Of a stretch of 64,000 nt of DNA, positions 34,880 through 45,935 are shown piece after piece. Location: positions 26,362,788 through 26,426,787 of the forward strand of contig OZ035997.1 in NCBI GenBank assembly GCA_964035015.1. Reading direction: 5' to 3'. The stretch is from Corallium rubrum. Taxonomy: Eukaryota; Cnidaria; Anthozoa; Scleralcyonacea; Coralliidae. Both the position numbers and the translations under genes were made by a program. Position 1 is the stretch's first letter; each line of letters starts with the position of its first letter. Below the pieces are notes generated by a model, which saw only the letters and a program-made list of their open reading frames with translations, did not search any database and had not been told where the DNA came from.

Positions 34880-35735
34880 CTTTATTTAACGACGCTAGCC
34901 CCAACAACTACAAAAGTTGATTTCCACGGGGGGCGTCCATATAAAATATATTACAGAGAATATAAAAAGGAAGGAAACTAAGTCTACTACTATATGTACA
35001 TCACTACTATAATTTACGATGGTGTGACCCAGATAAAGATATGATTAAAAAAAAATCCATACTCGATTTTTAACATCGAATATTTTGTTTGATACAACTT
35101 TTCAATGAGTAAATTGATTGAGCTTGCTTAGCTTGAAGCGGAAGGTTATTCCAAAGATAAGCACCGCTATATTTAAAACTTCTTTTGAGAAATTCTCTAT
35201 TTGGCTTTGGAAGGGACAGATCAGTTTGAGAATTTCTAAGATTATAATTATTTAGTAAAATATTCCTACTGATGAATGAATCTTTCAGAGTCGGTGCAGC
35301 ACTATTACTCAAGACTTTATATAAGAATGTCGCCTTGGTTAAGTACCATCTTGTTTCCAAATTTTCCCAATCAAGAGATCGAAGAACGTCAGCAGATCTG
35401 ATCTCGTAACTGGCGCCAGCTATTATTCTGGCAGCCCGATTTTGAAACCTTTGTAAGTTATCTCTCAGTGTTTTGTTACAGACTCCCCAAAGGGGAGAGC
35501 AGTAATCGAAGTAAGGCTGTATCAGAGCATTATAAATTGATATCAAAGTGTTTGCAGGAACATAGGGCTTGATACGCCTTAAAATTCCTATGCCCGCACC
35601 AACTTTTTTGCAAACCATTTCTATATGTTCATCCCAATTCAATGTTTCATCAAGTTTAACTCCCAAACACGAAATTGAGTGCACTCTGGGAATCAGTTGA
35701 TTATTAATCATTACGGGGAACCCCTTTGATCGACC
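34880..35735 (-). mobile_element. LINE-H: 5'-truncated LINE inserted in the left arm only
   Basis: A minus-strand frame of up to 233 codons (35,070-35,771) gives the RT C-terminal region: ISCLGVKLDETLNWDEHIEM, LISIYNALIQPYFDYCSPLW, FQNRAARIIAGASYE and AYLWNNLPLQAKQ. The first ~12 codons (MYANRSIKGVPQG) are element sequence, not LINE. The mirrored right arm (50,605-50,700) lacks it, so it arrived after the palindrome formed. The frame is intact to a natural stop, suggesting a fairly recent insertion. Confidence 0.82.
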
Positions 35736-36343
35736 CTGGGGCACCCCTTTGATCGATCGATTTGCATACACTGTAGAATATGTAATTATGGGAACGTAAT
35801 GAGTACTCTCTTACACACCCTTTAGCCTAGGGTTTTGAAAGCCTGGCCAATGGTAAAAAACAAAGAAAACAATTTGAGATGTTCCGACACATAATAAGGT
35901 ATTCTCTCATTGTATAGGGAGTTTCGGCGAATGATTCAAATTTGTCGCTCTTTTAAATTAAATGAATTCGGTAATTGATCAAGCCTTAAGAACACGCCGC
36001 ATCCCAAATAAATATGAAGTAGCTTCGTTGTTCCCCACGGTTAACAGTCCGAGTTCTTTACAAAGGAATTTTTTTATTTTTAGTAAATCCATCCAGGTCT
36101 GTAATTCCTACTATGCTTTCCATCTTATCCGCTAGCAATGTGATACGAATGGGAACGTAATGAGTACTCTCTTACACACTCTTTAGCCGAGGGTTTTGAT
36201 GTTTTCAATCTGTGTAATCTATTTTTAATTATAACATGCTTGCCTCTGTCTAATTGAACGTCTATTATTAAAAATTCTCAAGCCTCTCGTATATAAAATC
36301 CCCACAAATTATAGTTCTGCTATCCTATAACCATCATTCAGAA

Positions 36344-36349
36344 TGGGAT
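36344..36349. other. Left 6-bp target duplication of the inner element
   Basis: TGGGAT, repeated at 46,010-46,015. The outer element's right arm (rc around 50,050-50,060) shows the uninterrupted site ...TTCAGAATGGGATGCTTGGG with a single TGGGAT, confirming the duplication. Confidence 0.93.
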
Positions 36350-36413
36350 AGTAGTGATACCCCCCCATCGAGGGACCAAAGGGATGCCGCCTCATTAAAT
36401 ATTCAATTTTTAA

Positions 36414-36840
36414 TTATTCATTCTCATGCTCCTTTGCGACCCTCTAACCCTAATCTCATTACATCATTATGTCTCGTGCTCCTATATGACCCCCTAACCC
36501 TAATCTCACTCAACCCCCCGTTATTCACTACGTCATACCGACTTATTATTTATTCATTCTCAGACTCCTTTGGGACCTCCTAACCCTAACTTCACCCCTA
36601 ACCCTAGCTGTCACTCAACCCCCGGTTTTCACTACGTCATACCGACTTATTATTTATTCATTCTCAGACTCCTTTGGGACCTCCTAACCCTAACTTCCCC
36701 CATAACCCTAGCTGTCACTCAACCCCCCCGGTTTTCACTACGTCATACCGACTTATTATTTATTCATTCTCAGACTCCTTTGGGATGTAGTAACCCTAAC
36801 TTTCCCCCTAACCCTAGATGTCACTTAACCCCCGTCATTC
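36414..36840. repeat. TAACCCTAA-bearing subterminal repeats (inner left)
   Basis: Four tandem units of about 100 bp, homologous to 33,003-33,370. C-run lengths vary between units and between arms. Confidence 0.88.
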
Positions 36841-38732
36841 CCGATTGGTCTCCGACTGATTTCCGAAGTTACGTAAAAGGCACTGGACTTATCTCTTTAT
36901 AACTAATAGAAACGAACTTTCATTTAAACCCTTAACCCTACTTATAGCCAACAGTTGTGGGACACGTATACGTACAGAGCATGCGTACAGTAAACTTTAA
37001 CAAAATAGACGTTCTTTATACGGAACTATAGAAATTGATAGAGGCACTTTATATGTTTTTATCTGAAACCTTGTCTGGAGGATTATAGAGAGTTCTGAAC
37101 AGCGTAAGTGTCTGAATTGGCAGAGATAACTGCTCTGGTCAAACCTGAATATTATTTGAATAATATGGAGACTTTGAATATTATATTAGTCAGAACCTAA
37201 ATGACCAAACAGTCTTATACACGTTTGGTGGCAATAAGTGTTAACAATTTTAGAGAGTTATCGTTTACTTTGGCCTAGTTTGTAGAGGAACGAAACAGAA
37301 ATGGATAGAGGCACTTTATATTTTTTGTCTTAAACTTGGTTTGGAGGAATATAGCGGGTTTTTGGTTAAGTAATCCGAGTGTTATTTTCGAAGAGGTGAA
37401 TGTTGACAGTTTTGGTCGAATTATTGCCTATCTAACCTTAGTCTATAACCTACTAGTGATTCCTTGGATGAAGAAACAGTTCGAGAAGTCGTAAGAAGAC
37501 ACAAATCAATTCGAAAAGCGAAGAGCAAAGACTTGTCCATATATAACTGAGATACATCATGGTTACTAGGCTTTCTCTTTATAAGTGAGGAAATTGTAGG
37601 AAGATAGAATGAGGAATCACTTCGAGAAATCGTGAAAAGAACGATTTTAAGTGTCGACATATAAAGGCAAAGCAGTTTATTACTTTGAAAGCGTTGCTAC
37701 GCTTTCTGTTACTAAGTGTGATATTTGCATATTTATCCTCAGTGCACGTGCAGGAGACAAAAGAAAAAACTCATTAGGGGTCATTAAGAGGATTAAGCGC
37801 TTAGGCAAGTCTAGGCGATGTCATTAGCAGTGTTACCATAGCGTCCTTCATTCGTCTCAGGCTCCTTTGGGACCCTCTACTATTACTCAGACCCCCGTGT
37901 AATACGTCATAACCGATAGCTCTCCGATTAATTCCCGAAGTTCCAAATGTTTGACAAACGGTGTCTTTCATGTGTGGGGTCTCTGGAGTATACACCTCCT
38001 ATTTTAAGTCTTTAGGCATTATGAGAATATTTCGTTTGTATTCTTTCAATGACTTGGTGGCTCTTAAAAGCTTGTAATTTTTAAAATGTGATTTGTTTAA
38101 AGAAACATGTTTTTATAATAAGACTAAATAACGAAATAAAGTTTCAAAAATATATAATTTCATATTTACCATCACACAAAGCTCCTAATATTTACAAACA
38201 ACGCAAAAGTTAAAATCCATAAGTTTCGGAATTATTTACAATCACTCGCTATCTATTACGGTTGTATATCCAATATATGTTAAATATCTCACAGTGTACA
38301 TAAAAATCCATTACCTGTGAGTAGGACAAAGTGAATAAATCAAAATTGATTACTAATACTTAGATTGAGGAGATGTCTTTGGGAGTCCAAAACCGTTGTG
38401 TGAACACGGAACGGTTTGCCGTACTCGTAAGTCAAACGAGAAGTCGCGCGAGTATGAGGAATCGAATCGAGAAACTGTAAGAACGTAAGATACAGACGAA
38501 ATATTATTTGTCTATGGAATGGTTGAGTGCAATGTTGCCATATTTGTAGAAGTCCATGTACACTAATGATGTTAATGGCTCATTAGCAATTTAAACAAAA
38601 GAACGAGTCTGGGCGAGTCTGAGCGACGTCAGAGCTTAGACAAAGAAATCCTAATTAATATGCTTATTCACGGCGTCGGTTTTCTCGGCGTATCATTTGC
38701 TTACTATTTGCTGTTGGAGTAAGACCGCAGAG
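36841..38732. other. Inner-element left arm, AT-rich non-coding stretch
   Basis: Mirrored at 43,624-45,519. Contains repeated words such as GAAATTGATAGAGGCACTTTA and TTTAAGTGTCGACATATAAA, and a GCACGTGCAGGAGACAAAAGA block shared with the outer arms. Short frames (37,421-37,660; 37,801-37,995) show no recognisable domain. Possibly promoter, origin or relics of deleted genes. Confidence 0.5.
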
Positions 38733-39215
38733 ATGGAGGGTTTATATGAAAAATTGTTTTCAATGTTCGAAGATATTTACAATGAAACTTTGTGGGAAGA
38801 ATATTCGAAGCTTTGTCGTGAAAAGTGCAATGGTTGTAGGACTAACCATCCTAGTCAGAAGCAACATAGTTGCCTAACAGATGATGAGCAAAGGAGATGG
38901 TGCTATGAAGAGACCAGGACAAACGTCGACGAACGAATCTGGATAGAGTTCAACGAAGCGGGAGAGGCGTTGAAATTACGAAATCAAAGAGACTCTCAAA
39001 AAACTTCGGAGACAATGGTCGAGTCGAAGGAAATTGACGACTCGCCAAATATTCTTTCTATATCTGTTCTGTTTAGCTGTCCATTAAAGTATCTGTACGA
39101 AGTAAAAGACACAGGTGTAAAATTTACGAGTACGATAAAGAATCCTCGGGAGGCTTACGAGGAGTATCTTCTTGAAAAGTCTAGAAACTTAACGACGAAA
39201 AGCAATCTGAACTAA
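38733..39215 (+). CDS. HPSQ-motif Cys/His-cluster protein, inner left copy
   Basis: A 160-codon frame from the ATG of MEGLYEKL. Twelve more in-frame codons exist upstream, but MEG is shared by all four copies and preferred. Cys28, Cys32, Cys35, His39, His45 and Cys47 (LCREKCNGCRTNHPSQKQHS) form a compact probable zinc site, preceded by an amphipathic stretch with IYNETLWEEYSKL. The C-terminal half is charged and ends AYEEYLLEKSRNLTTKSN. I recall related proteins with the (C)xxC...HPSQxxHxC signature from cnidarian and fish genomes, often near Maverick-like sequences; function unknown. The predicted protein is identical to the mirror copy at 43,141-43,623. The gene points toward the element centre, convergent with the ATPase. 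No introns needed. Confidence 0.75.
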   Translation: MEGLYEKLFSMFEDIYNETLWEEYSKLCREKCNGCRTNHPSQKQHSCLTDDEQRRWCYEETRTNVDERIWIEFNEAGEALKLRNQRDSQKTSETMVESKEIDDSPNILSISVLFSCPLKYLYEVKDTGVKFTSTIKNPREAYEEYLLEKSRNLTTKSNLN

Positions 39216-39455
39216 TGCTATATGTGTTGTGAGAACATTATCGAGTTAATCCAAAGCTAAATTATGTTTTAAGTTAAAAAAATTACTTGAACTATATAGT
39301 GTGTAAGAAAGATGTGTAGACCTGAAGAAAAATTTATAAAGACATACGAGCAACATTATAGTTCTTTGTAGTTTATTTTCATATTTATAACAAATTACAG
39401 TGTGCAAATTGACAGCTAATTATTTACATAAACTGTCCTGCGTTTACGATTTCTT

Positions 39456-39735
39456 CTAGCGCACCCACTTCTTAGAGATATCGTTTGTTTCTCTGTTGTC
39501 AAAGCACTGCTCGCTCTTTATGGGGAATTTTGATATTTTCCGGGTTTTTTTGCGTTGTTTATTATTTACGGACTCCCCATGCTGCTCTCTTAGATAATTA
39601 TTGAAGTTTGTTGCCATTTCCTCTTGTCTCTTTATAATGCTTTTCAAAGTTTTCTCCATATTTAGTTCTGTGCTGTCTGCGATAGGTTCTTTACTCTGTA
39701 AAGGAACACATATTCCACTTTTACTCCATTTTAGC
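39456..39735 (-). pseudogene. Out-of-frame C-terminal tail of the ATPase (inner left)
   Basis: The minus-strand frame past the ATPase stop (CVPLQSKEPIADSTELN, then EEMATNFNNYLREQHGE and a Lys/Arg-rich end) is shifted one frame from the ATPase. In the outer copy at 48,028-48,474 zinc finger and tail are one continuous frame. Protein-level conservation of this tail between copies (mostly conservative replacements) indicates it was coding. Either both inner arms share a one-base frameshift in an older joint gene, or the outer copy fused secondarily; I favour the first. Confidence 0.6.
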
Positions 39736-40662
39736 CAATTTAGCGCGTTCTTTGATATCCATGTGATGTACTTGGTCAAGATGATTTGCTAGCCTTGCAA
39801 GATTAGTGCTTCCGCACCCGAAGACAGGACAGTTTCTACGTGTGCGACCCATGTTTAGTTGTTTACTCAGTGTATCAGTCGGAAATATCCCTGATCTTAC
39901 TCGGATTTCATCGGGACATGTCGGCGTGAGATCGACAAACAGGTAAGAATACGGGTCTTTGGTTGCCATCTGGTAGGCTTGCTGGAAAAACTTTGTGTTG
40001 TCGGGATACAACTGTTTGGCTAGATGAGTTACTTGACTTGCATCACGAACATTTTTTGTTAGGACAAAGTAACTAGCGTTGAGAGAGATGGTACGATGGT
40101 CTTTGCTTTGATGAAATAAGTTTTGCACAATATAAATCACGCTGAGATTACCATGGTGCGATTTCTTCGTGAACAGCTTGGCAATAATCGTATCTTTTTC
40201 TCCCATCATGTCATCAATGATAAATAGATTTCTTATTTGGGGATTAATACTATCCAATATAGATTCGGATAAACCTTGCACAAACTGAATCCCAGGAATA
40301 AGAAGTTCCATTTTAGCAAACGTGTCTTGGTACTCAGAATAAAAATAAATTATATTTTCTGGGACAGGGTCGATCATGATTTGGGCGTTCGCTAACAATT
40401 CCTTGACAAAGGTTGTCTTCCCAGTCTTGGTCCCCCCAGAGACCAAGAGCCCAAAGGGATGTGTTAATTGTATGGAGTATGTATTTTTGTTGTCTTGGTA
40501 ATTCGATGCGGTTCCATCAAATGGCGAATGCTTAAATGTAGAATCAGTAGACATCGTTTGAATTGGCCGATCTCCCCCATGCAGGACCTTTATGTGGCGT
40601 TGTAAATTAAATTGTCTTGAAAAGCTCTTTCCGCAAATATTACAAGCGCTAGGCATGTTCAC
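39721..40662 (-). CDS. A32-like packaging ATPase with two zinc fingers, inner left copy (intact core)
   Basis: 313 codons. Residues 7-28 form a C2H2 finger (C-x2-C-x12-H-x4-H). The P-loop at ~76-84 is SGGTKTGKTT; Walker B is LFIIDDMM (~146-153). A later block HRTISLNASYFVLTKN followed by LAKQLYPDN matches the conserved 'ISLN..Y.vl.KN.RD..Q...LA.Q' region of Polinton/adintovirus A32-type (FtsK/HerA superfamily) genome-packaging ATPases. A C-terminal finger (C278, C283, H294, H299) follows. In relatives this enzyme drives DNA into capsids. Here it starts near the central satellite and reads outward. The frame is intact, unlike its mirror copy. It ends at AKLAKME, where a shifted tail frame begins. 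Confidence 0.85.
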   Translation of the reverse strand: MNMPSACNICGKSFSRQFNLQRHIKVLHGGDRPIQTMSTDSTFKHSPFDGTASNYQDNKNTYSIQLTHPFGLLVSGGTKTGKTTFVKELLANAQIMIDPVPENIIYFYSEYQDTFAKMELLIPGIQFVQGLSESILDSINPQIRNLFIIDDMMGEKDTIIAKLFTKKSHHGNLSVIYIVQNLFHQSKDHRTISLNASYFVLTKNVRDASQVTHLAKQLYPDNTKFFQQAYQMATKDPYSYLFVDLTPTCPDEIRVRSGIFPTDTLSKQLNMGRTRRNCPVFGCGSTNLARLANHLDQVHHMDIKERAKLAKME

Positions 40663-40804
40663 ACAACAACTCTCAAATTACTTGTGAAAATGTCCGGGAG
40701 AAAAGTACGATTATATCCTTGAGTTTCTTCTCTAATGCATGTGGGATATCAAAACGGACCAACTCGCAGCTGAACGTCACTTGGACGTTACTTAGACGCC
40801 GCCT

Positions 40805-41552
40805 CTAAATGAATAACTCATGAGTTACTCATGAATAAATGAGTAACTCATGAGTAAATGAGTAACTCATGAGTAAATGAGTAACTCACGAGTTACTCAT
40901 GAGTAAATGAGTAACTCGTGAGTTACTCATGAGTAAATGAGCAACTCGTGAGTTACTCATGAGTAAATGAGTAACTCGTGAGTTACTCATGAGTAAATGA
41001 GCAACTCGTGAGTTACTCATGAGTAAATGAGTAACTCGTGAGTTACTCATGAGTAAATGAGTAACTCGTGAGTTACTCATGAGTAAATGAGCAACTCGTG
41101 AGTTACTCATGAGTAAATGAGCAACTCGTGAGTTACTCATTTACTCATGAGTAACTCACGAGTTGCTCATTTACTCATGAGTAACTCACGAGTTACTCAT
41201 TTACTCATGAGTAACTCACGAGTTGCTCATTTACTCATGAGTAACTCACGAGTTACTCATTTACTCATGAGTAACTCACGAGTTGCTCATTTACTCATGA
41301 GTAACTCACGAGTTACTCATTTACTCATGAGTAACTCACGAGTTACTCATTTACTCATGAGTAACTCACGAGTTGCTCATTTACTCATGAGTAACTCACG
41401 AGTTACTCATTTACTCATGAGTAACTCACGAGTTGCTCATTTACTCATGAGTAACTCACGAGTTACTCATTTACTCATGAGTAACTCGTGAGTTACTCAT
41501 TTACTCATGAGTTACTCATTTATTCATGAGTAACTCATGAGTTATTCATTTA
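40805..41552. repeat. Central satellite of near-palindromic 30-bp units, orientation flips at ~41,129
   Basis: Units are GAGTAACTC-GT-GAGTTACTC followed by ATGAGTAAAT (left half) and the inverse in the right half. Perfect 9-bp arms surround a 2-bp core that reads GT on the left and AC on the right. Alternate units carry GAGCAACTC, giving a 60-bp higher-order period in both halves. The left half is ~325 bp and the right ~424 bp. Because unit length is a multiple of three, both strands show a repeating decapeptide frame, which I regard as non-coding. It is flanked by mirrored GAGGCGGCGTCTAAGTAACG. This is the symmetry centre of the inner element. Confidence 0.95.
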
Positions 41553-41695
41553 GAGGCGGCGTCTAAGTAACGTCCAAGTGACGTTCAGCTGCGAGTTGGT
41601 TCGTTTTGATATCCCACATGCATTAGAGAAGAAACTCAAGGATATAATCGTACTTTTCTCCCGGACATTTTCACAAGTAATTTGAGAGTTGTTGT

Positions 41696-42636
41696 GTGAA
41701 CATGCCTAGCGCTTGTAATATTTGCGGAAAGAGCTTTTCAAGACAATTTAATTTACAACGCCACATAAAGGTCCTGCATGGGGGAGATCGGCCAATTCAA
41801 ACGATGTCTACTGATTCTACATTTAAGCATTCGCCATTTGATGGAACCGCATCGAATTACCAAGACAACAAAAATACATACTCCATACAATTAACACATC
41901 CCTTTGGGCTCTTGGTCTCTGGGGGACCAAGACTGGGAAGACAACCTTTGTCAAGGAATTGTTAGCGAACGCCCAAATCATGATCGACCCTGTCCCAGAA
42001 AATATAATTTATTTTTATTCTGAGTACCAAGACACGTTTGCTAAAATGGAACTTCTTATTCCTGGGATTCAGTTTGTGCAAGGTTTATCCGAATCTATAT
42101 TGGATAGTATTAATCCCCAAATAAGAAATCTATTTATCATTGATGACATGATGGGAGAAAAAGATACGATTATTGCCAAGCTGTTCACGAAGAAATCGCA
42201 CCATGGTAATCTCAGCGTGATTTATATTGTGCAAAACTTATTTCATCAAAGCAAAGACCATCGTACCATCTCTCTCAACGCTAGTTACTTTGTCCTAACA
42301 AAAAATGTTCGTGATGCAAGTCAAGTAACTCATCTAGCCAAACAGTTGTATCCCGACAACACAAAGTTTTTCCAGCAAGCCTACCAGATGGCAACCAAAG
42401 ACCCGTATTCTTACCTGTTTGTCGATCTCACGCCGACATGTCCCGATGAAATCCGAGTAAGATCAGGGATATTTCCGACTGATACACTGAGTAAACAACT
42501 AAACATGGGTCGCACACGTAGAAACTGTCCTGTCTTCGGGTGCGGAAGCACTAATCTTGCAAGGCTAGCAAATCATCTTGACCAAGTACATCACATGGAT
42601 ATCAAAGAACGCGCTAAATTGGCTAAAATGGAGTAA
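41696..42636 (+). pseudogene. A32-like packaging ATPase, inner right copy (frameshifted in the P-loop)
   Basis: Mirror copy of the gene at 39,721-40,662. The N-terminal finger and the sequence up to VSGG are intact. Then a G-run of five replaces the six in the left arm, so the P-loop is read out of frame and terminates 12 codons later (frame ends at 41,965). The remainder, from Walker B through the C-terminal finger, continues in another frame (from 41,959) with the same residues as the left copy. A homopolymer length difference could be a real mutation or a sequencing error. If real, only the left copy is functional. Confidence 0.82.
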
Positions 42637-43140
42637 AAGTGGAATATGTGTTCCTTTACAGAGTAAAGAACCTATCGCAGACAGCACAGAACTAAATATG
42701 GAGAAAACTTTGAAAAGCATTATAAAGAGACAAGAGGAAATGGCAACAAACTTCAATAATTATCTAAGAGAGCAGCATGGGGAGTCCGTAAATAATAAAC
42801 AACGCAAAAAACCCGGAAAATATCAAAATTCCCCATAAAGAGCGAGCAGTGCTTTGACAACAGAGAAACAAACGATATCTCTAAGAAGTGGGTGCGCTAG
42901 AAGAAATCGTAAACGCAGGACAGTTTATGTAAATAATTAGCTGTCAATTTGCACACTGTAATTTGTTATAAATATGAAAATAAACTACAAAGAACTATAA
43001 TGTTGCTCGTATGTCTTTATAAATTTTTCTTCAGGTCTACACATCTTTCTTACACACTATATAGTTCAAGTAATTTTTTTAACTTAAAACATAATTTAGC
43101 TTTGGATTAACTCGATAATGTTCTCACAACACATATAGCA

Positions 43141-43623
43141 TTAGTTCAGATTGCTTTTCGTCGTTAAGTTTCTAGACTTTTCAAGAAGATACTCCTCGTA
43201 AGCCTCCCGAGGATTCTTTATCGTACTCGTAAATTTTACACCTGTGTCTTTTACTTCGTACAGATACTTTAATGGACAGCTAAACAGAACAGATATAGAA
43301 AGAATATTTGGCGAGTCGTCAATTTCCTTCGACTCGACCATTGTCTCCGAAGTTTTTTGAGAGTCTCTTTGATTTCGTAATTTCAACGCCTCTCCCGCTT
43401 CGTTGAACTCTATCCAGATTCGTTCGTCGACGTTTGTCCTGGTCTCTTCATAGCACCATCTCCTTTGCTCATCATCTGTTAGGCAACTATGTTGCTTCTG
43501 ACTAGGATGGTTAGTCCTACAACCATTGCACTTTTCACGACAAAGCTTCGAATATTCTTCCCACAAAGTTTCATTGTAAATATCTTCGAACATTGAAAAC
43601 AATTTTTCATATAAACCCTCCAT
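43141..43623 (-). CDS. HPSQ-motif Cys/His-cluster protein, inner right copy
   Basis: Mirror of 38,733-39,215. The predicted 160 residues are identical, including the C28/C32/C35/H39/H45/C47 cluster. It points toward the centre, convergent with the right ATPase copy. Identity of both proteins across a 4-kb separation suggests recent duplication or ongoing gene conversion between arms. Confidence 0.75.
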   Translation of the reverse strand: MEGLYEKLFSMFEDIYNETLWEEYSKLCREKCNGCRTNHPSQKQHSCLTDDEQRRWCYEETRTNVDERIWIEFNEAGEALKLRNQRDSQKTSETMVESKEIDDSPNILSISVLFSCPLKYLYEVKDTGVKFTSTIKNPREAYEEYLLEKSRNLTTKSNLN

Positions 43624-45519
43624 CTCTGCGGTCTTACTCCAACAGCAAATAGTAAGCAAATGATACGCCGAGAAAACCGACGCCGTGAATAAGCATATTA
43701 ATTAGGATTTCTTTGTCTAAGCTCTGACGTCGCTCAGACTCGCCCAGACTCGTTCTTTTGTTTAAATTGCTAATGAGCCATTAACATCATTAGTGTACAT
43801 GGACTTCTACAAATATGGCAACATTGCACTCAACCATTCCATAGACAAATAATATTTCGTCTGTATCTTACGTTCTTACAGTTTCTCGATTCGATTCCTC
43901 ATACTCGCGCGACTTCTCGTTTGACTTACGAGTACGGCAAACCGTTCCGTGTTCACACAACGGTTTTGGACTCCCAAAGACATCTCCTCAATCTAAGTAT
44001 TAGTAATCAATTTTGATTTATTCACTTTGTCCTACTCACAGGTAATGGATTTTTATGTACACTGTGAGATATTTAACATATATTGGATATACAACCGTAA
44101 TAGATAGCGAGTGATTGTAAATAATTCCGAAACTTATGGATTTTAACTTTTGCGTTGTTTGTAAATATTAGGAGCTTTGTGTGATGGTAAATATGAAATT
44201 ATATATTTTTGAAACTTTATTTCGTTATTTAGTCTTATTATAAAAACATGTTTCTTTAAACAAATCACATTTTAAAAATTACAAGCTTTTAAGAGCCACC
44301 AAGTCATTGAAAGAATACAAACGAAATATTCTCATAATGCCTAAAGACTTAAAATAGGAGGTGTATACTCCAGAGACCCCACACATGAAAGACACCGTTT
44401 GTCAAACATTTGGAACTTCGGGAATTAATCGGAGAGCTATCGGTTATGACGTATTACACGGGGGTCTGAGTAATAGTAGAGGGTCCCAAAGGAGCCTGAG
44501 ACGAATGAAGGACGCTATGGTAACACTGCTAATGACATCGCCTAGACTTGCCTAAGCGCTTAATCCTCTTAATGACCCCTAATGAGTTTTTTCTTTTGTC
44601 TCCTGCACGTGCACTGAGGATAAATATGCAAATATCACACTTAGTAACAGAAAGCGTAGCAACGCTTTCAAAGTAATAAACTGCTTTGCCTTTATATGTC
44701 GACACTTAAAATCGTTCTTTTCACGATTTCTCGAAGTGATTCCTCATTCTATCTTCCTACAATTTCCTCACTTATAAAGAGAAAGCCTAGTAACCATGAT
44801 GTATCTCAGTTATATATGGACAAGTCTTTGCTCTTCGCTTTTCGAATTGATTTGTGTCTTCTTACGACTTCTCGAACTGTTTCTTCATCCAAGGAATCAC
44901 TAGTAGGTTATAGACTAAGGTTAGATAGGCAATAATTCGACCAAAACTGTCAACATTCACCTCTTCGAAAATAACACTCGGATTACTTAACCAAAAACCC
45001 GCTATATTCCTCCAAACCAAGTTTAAGACAAAAAATATAAAGTGCCTCTATCCATTTCTGTTTCGTTCCTCTACAAACTAGGCCAAAGTAAACGATAACT
45101 CTCTAAAATTGTTAACACTTATTGCCACCAAACGTGTATAAGACTGTTTGGTCATTTAGGTTCTGACTAATATAATATTCAAAGTCTCCATATTATTCAA
45201 ATAATATTCAGGTTTGACCAGAGCAGTTATCTCTGCCAATTCAGACACTTACGCTGTTCAGAACTCTCTATAATCCTCCAGACAAGGTTTCAGATAAAAA
45301 CATATAAAGTGCCTCTATCAATTTCTATAGTTCCTTATAAAGAACGTCTATTTTGTTAAAGTTTACTGTACGCATGCTCTGTACGTATACGTGTCCCACA
45401 ACTGTTGGCTATAAGTAGGGTTAAGGGTTTAAATGAAAGTTCGTTTCTATTAGTTATAAAGAGATAAGTCCAGTGCCTTTTACGTAACTTCGGAAATCAG
45501 TCGGAGACCAATCGGGAAT

Positions 45520-45935
45520 GACGGGGGGTTAAGTGACATCTAGGGTTAGGGGGGAAAGTTAGGGTTACTACATCCCAAAGGAGTCTGAGAATGAATAAAT
45601 AATAAGTCGGTATGACGTAGTGAAAACCGGGGGGGTTGAGTGACAGCTAGGGTTATGGGGGAAGTTAGGGTTAGGAGGTCCCAAAGGAGTCTGAGAATGA
45701 ATAAATAATAAGTCGGTATGACGTAGTGAAAACCGGGGGGTTGAGTGACAGCTAGGGTTAGGGGTGAAGTTAGGGTTAGGAGGTCCCAAAGGAGTCTGAG
45801 AATGAATAAATAATAAGTCGGTATGACGTAGTGAATAACGGGGGGTTGAGTGAGATTAGGGTTAGGGGGTCATATAGGAGCACGAGACATAATGATGTAA
45901 TGAGATTAGGGTTAGAGGGTCGCAAAGGAGCATGA
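45520..45935. repeat. TAACCCTAA-bearing subterminal repeats (inner right, inverted)
   Basis: Inverse of 36,414-36,840; reads TTAGGGTTAGG on the plus strand. G-run lengths differ by a base from the left arm at several sites. Confidence 0.88.

Noticed and set aside
36570..36902. Proline/asparagine-rich frames over the subterminal repeats
   Set aside because: Repeats of CTAACCCTAA and CACTCAACCCC read as protein; the frame shifts with each C-run length.
37421..37660. 79-codon frame in the inner arm (mirror at 44,696-44,935)
   Set aside because: Identical in both arms simply because the arms are mirrored; no domain, no Kozak context, and the equivalent outer-arm sequence does not keep it open.
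40886..41491. Long repeating decapeptide open frames (MSNSRVTHLL-type) on both strands
   Set aside because: They arise because the satellite unit is 30 bp and palindromic, so every strand stays open. No signal or domain context supports a protein.
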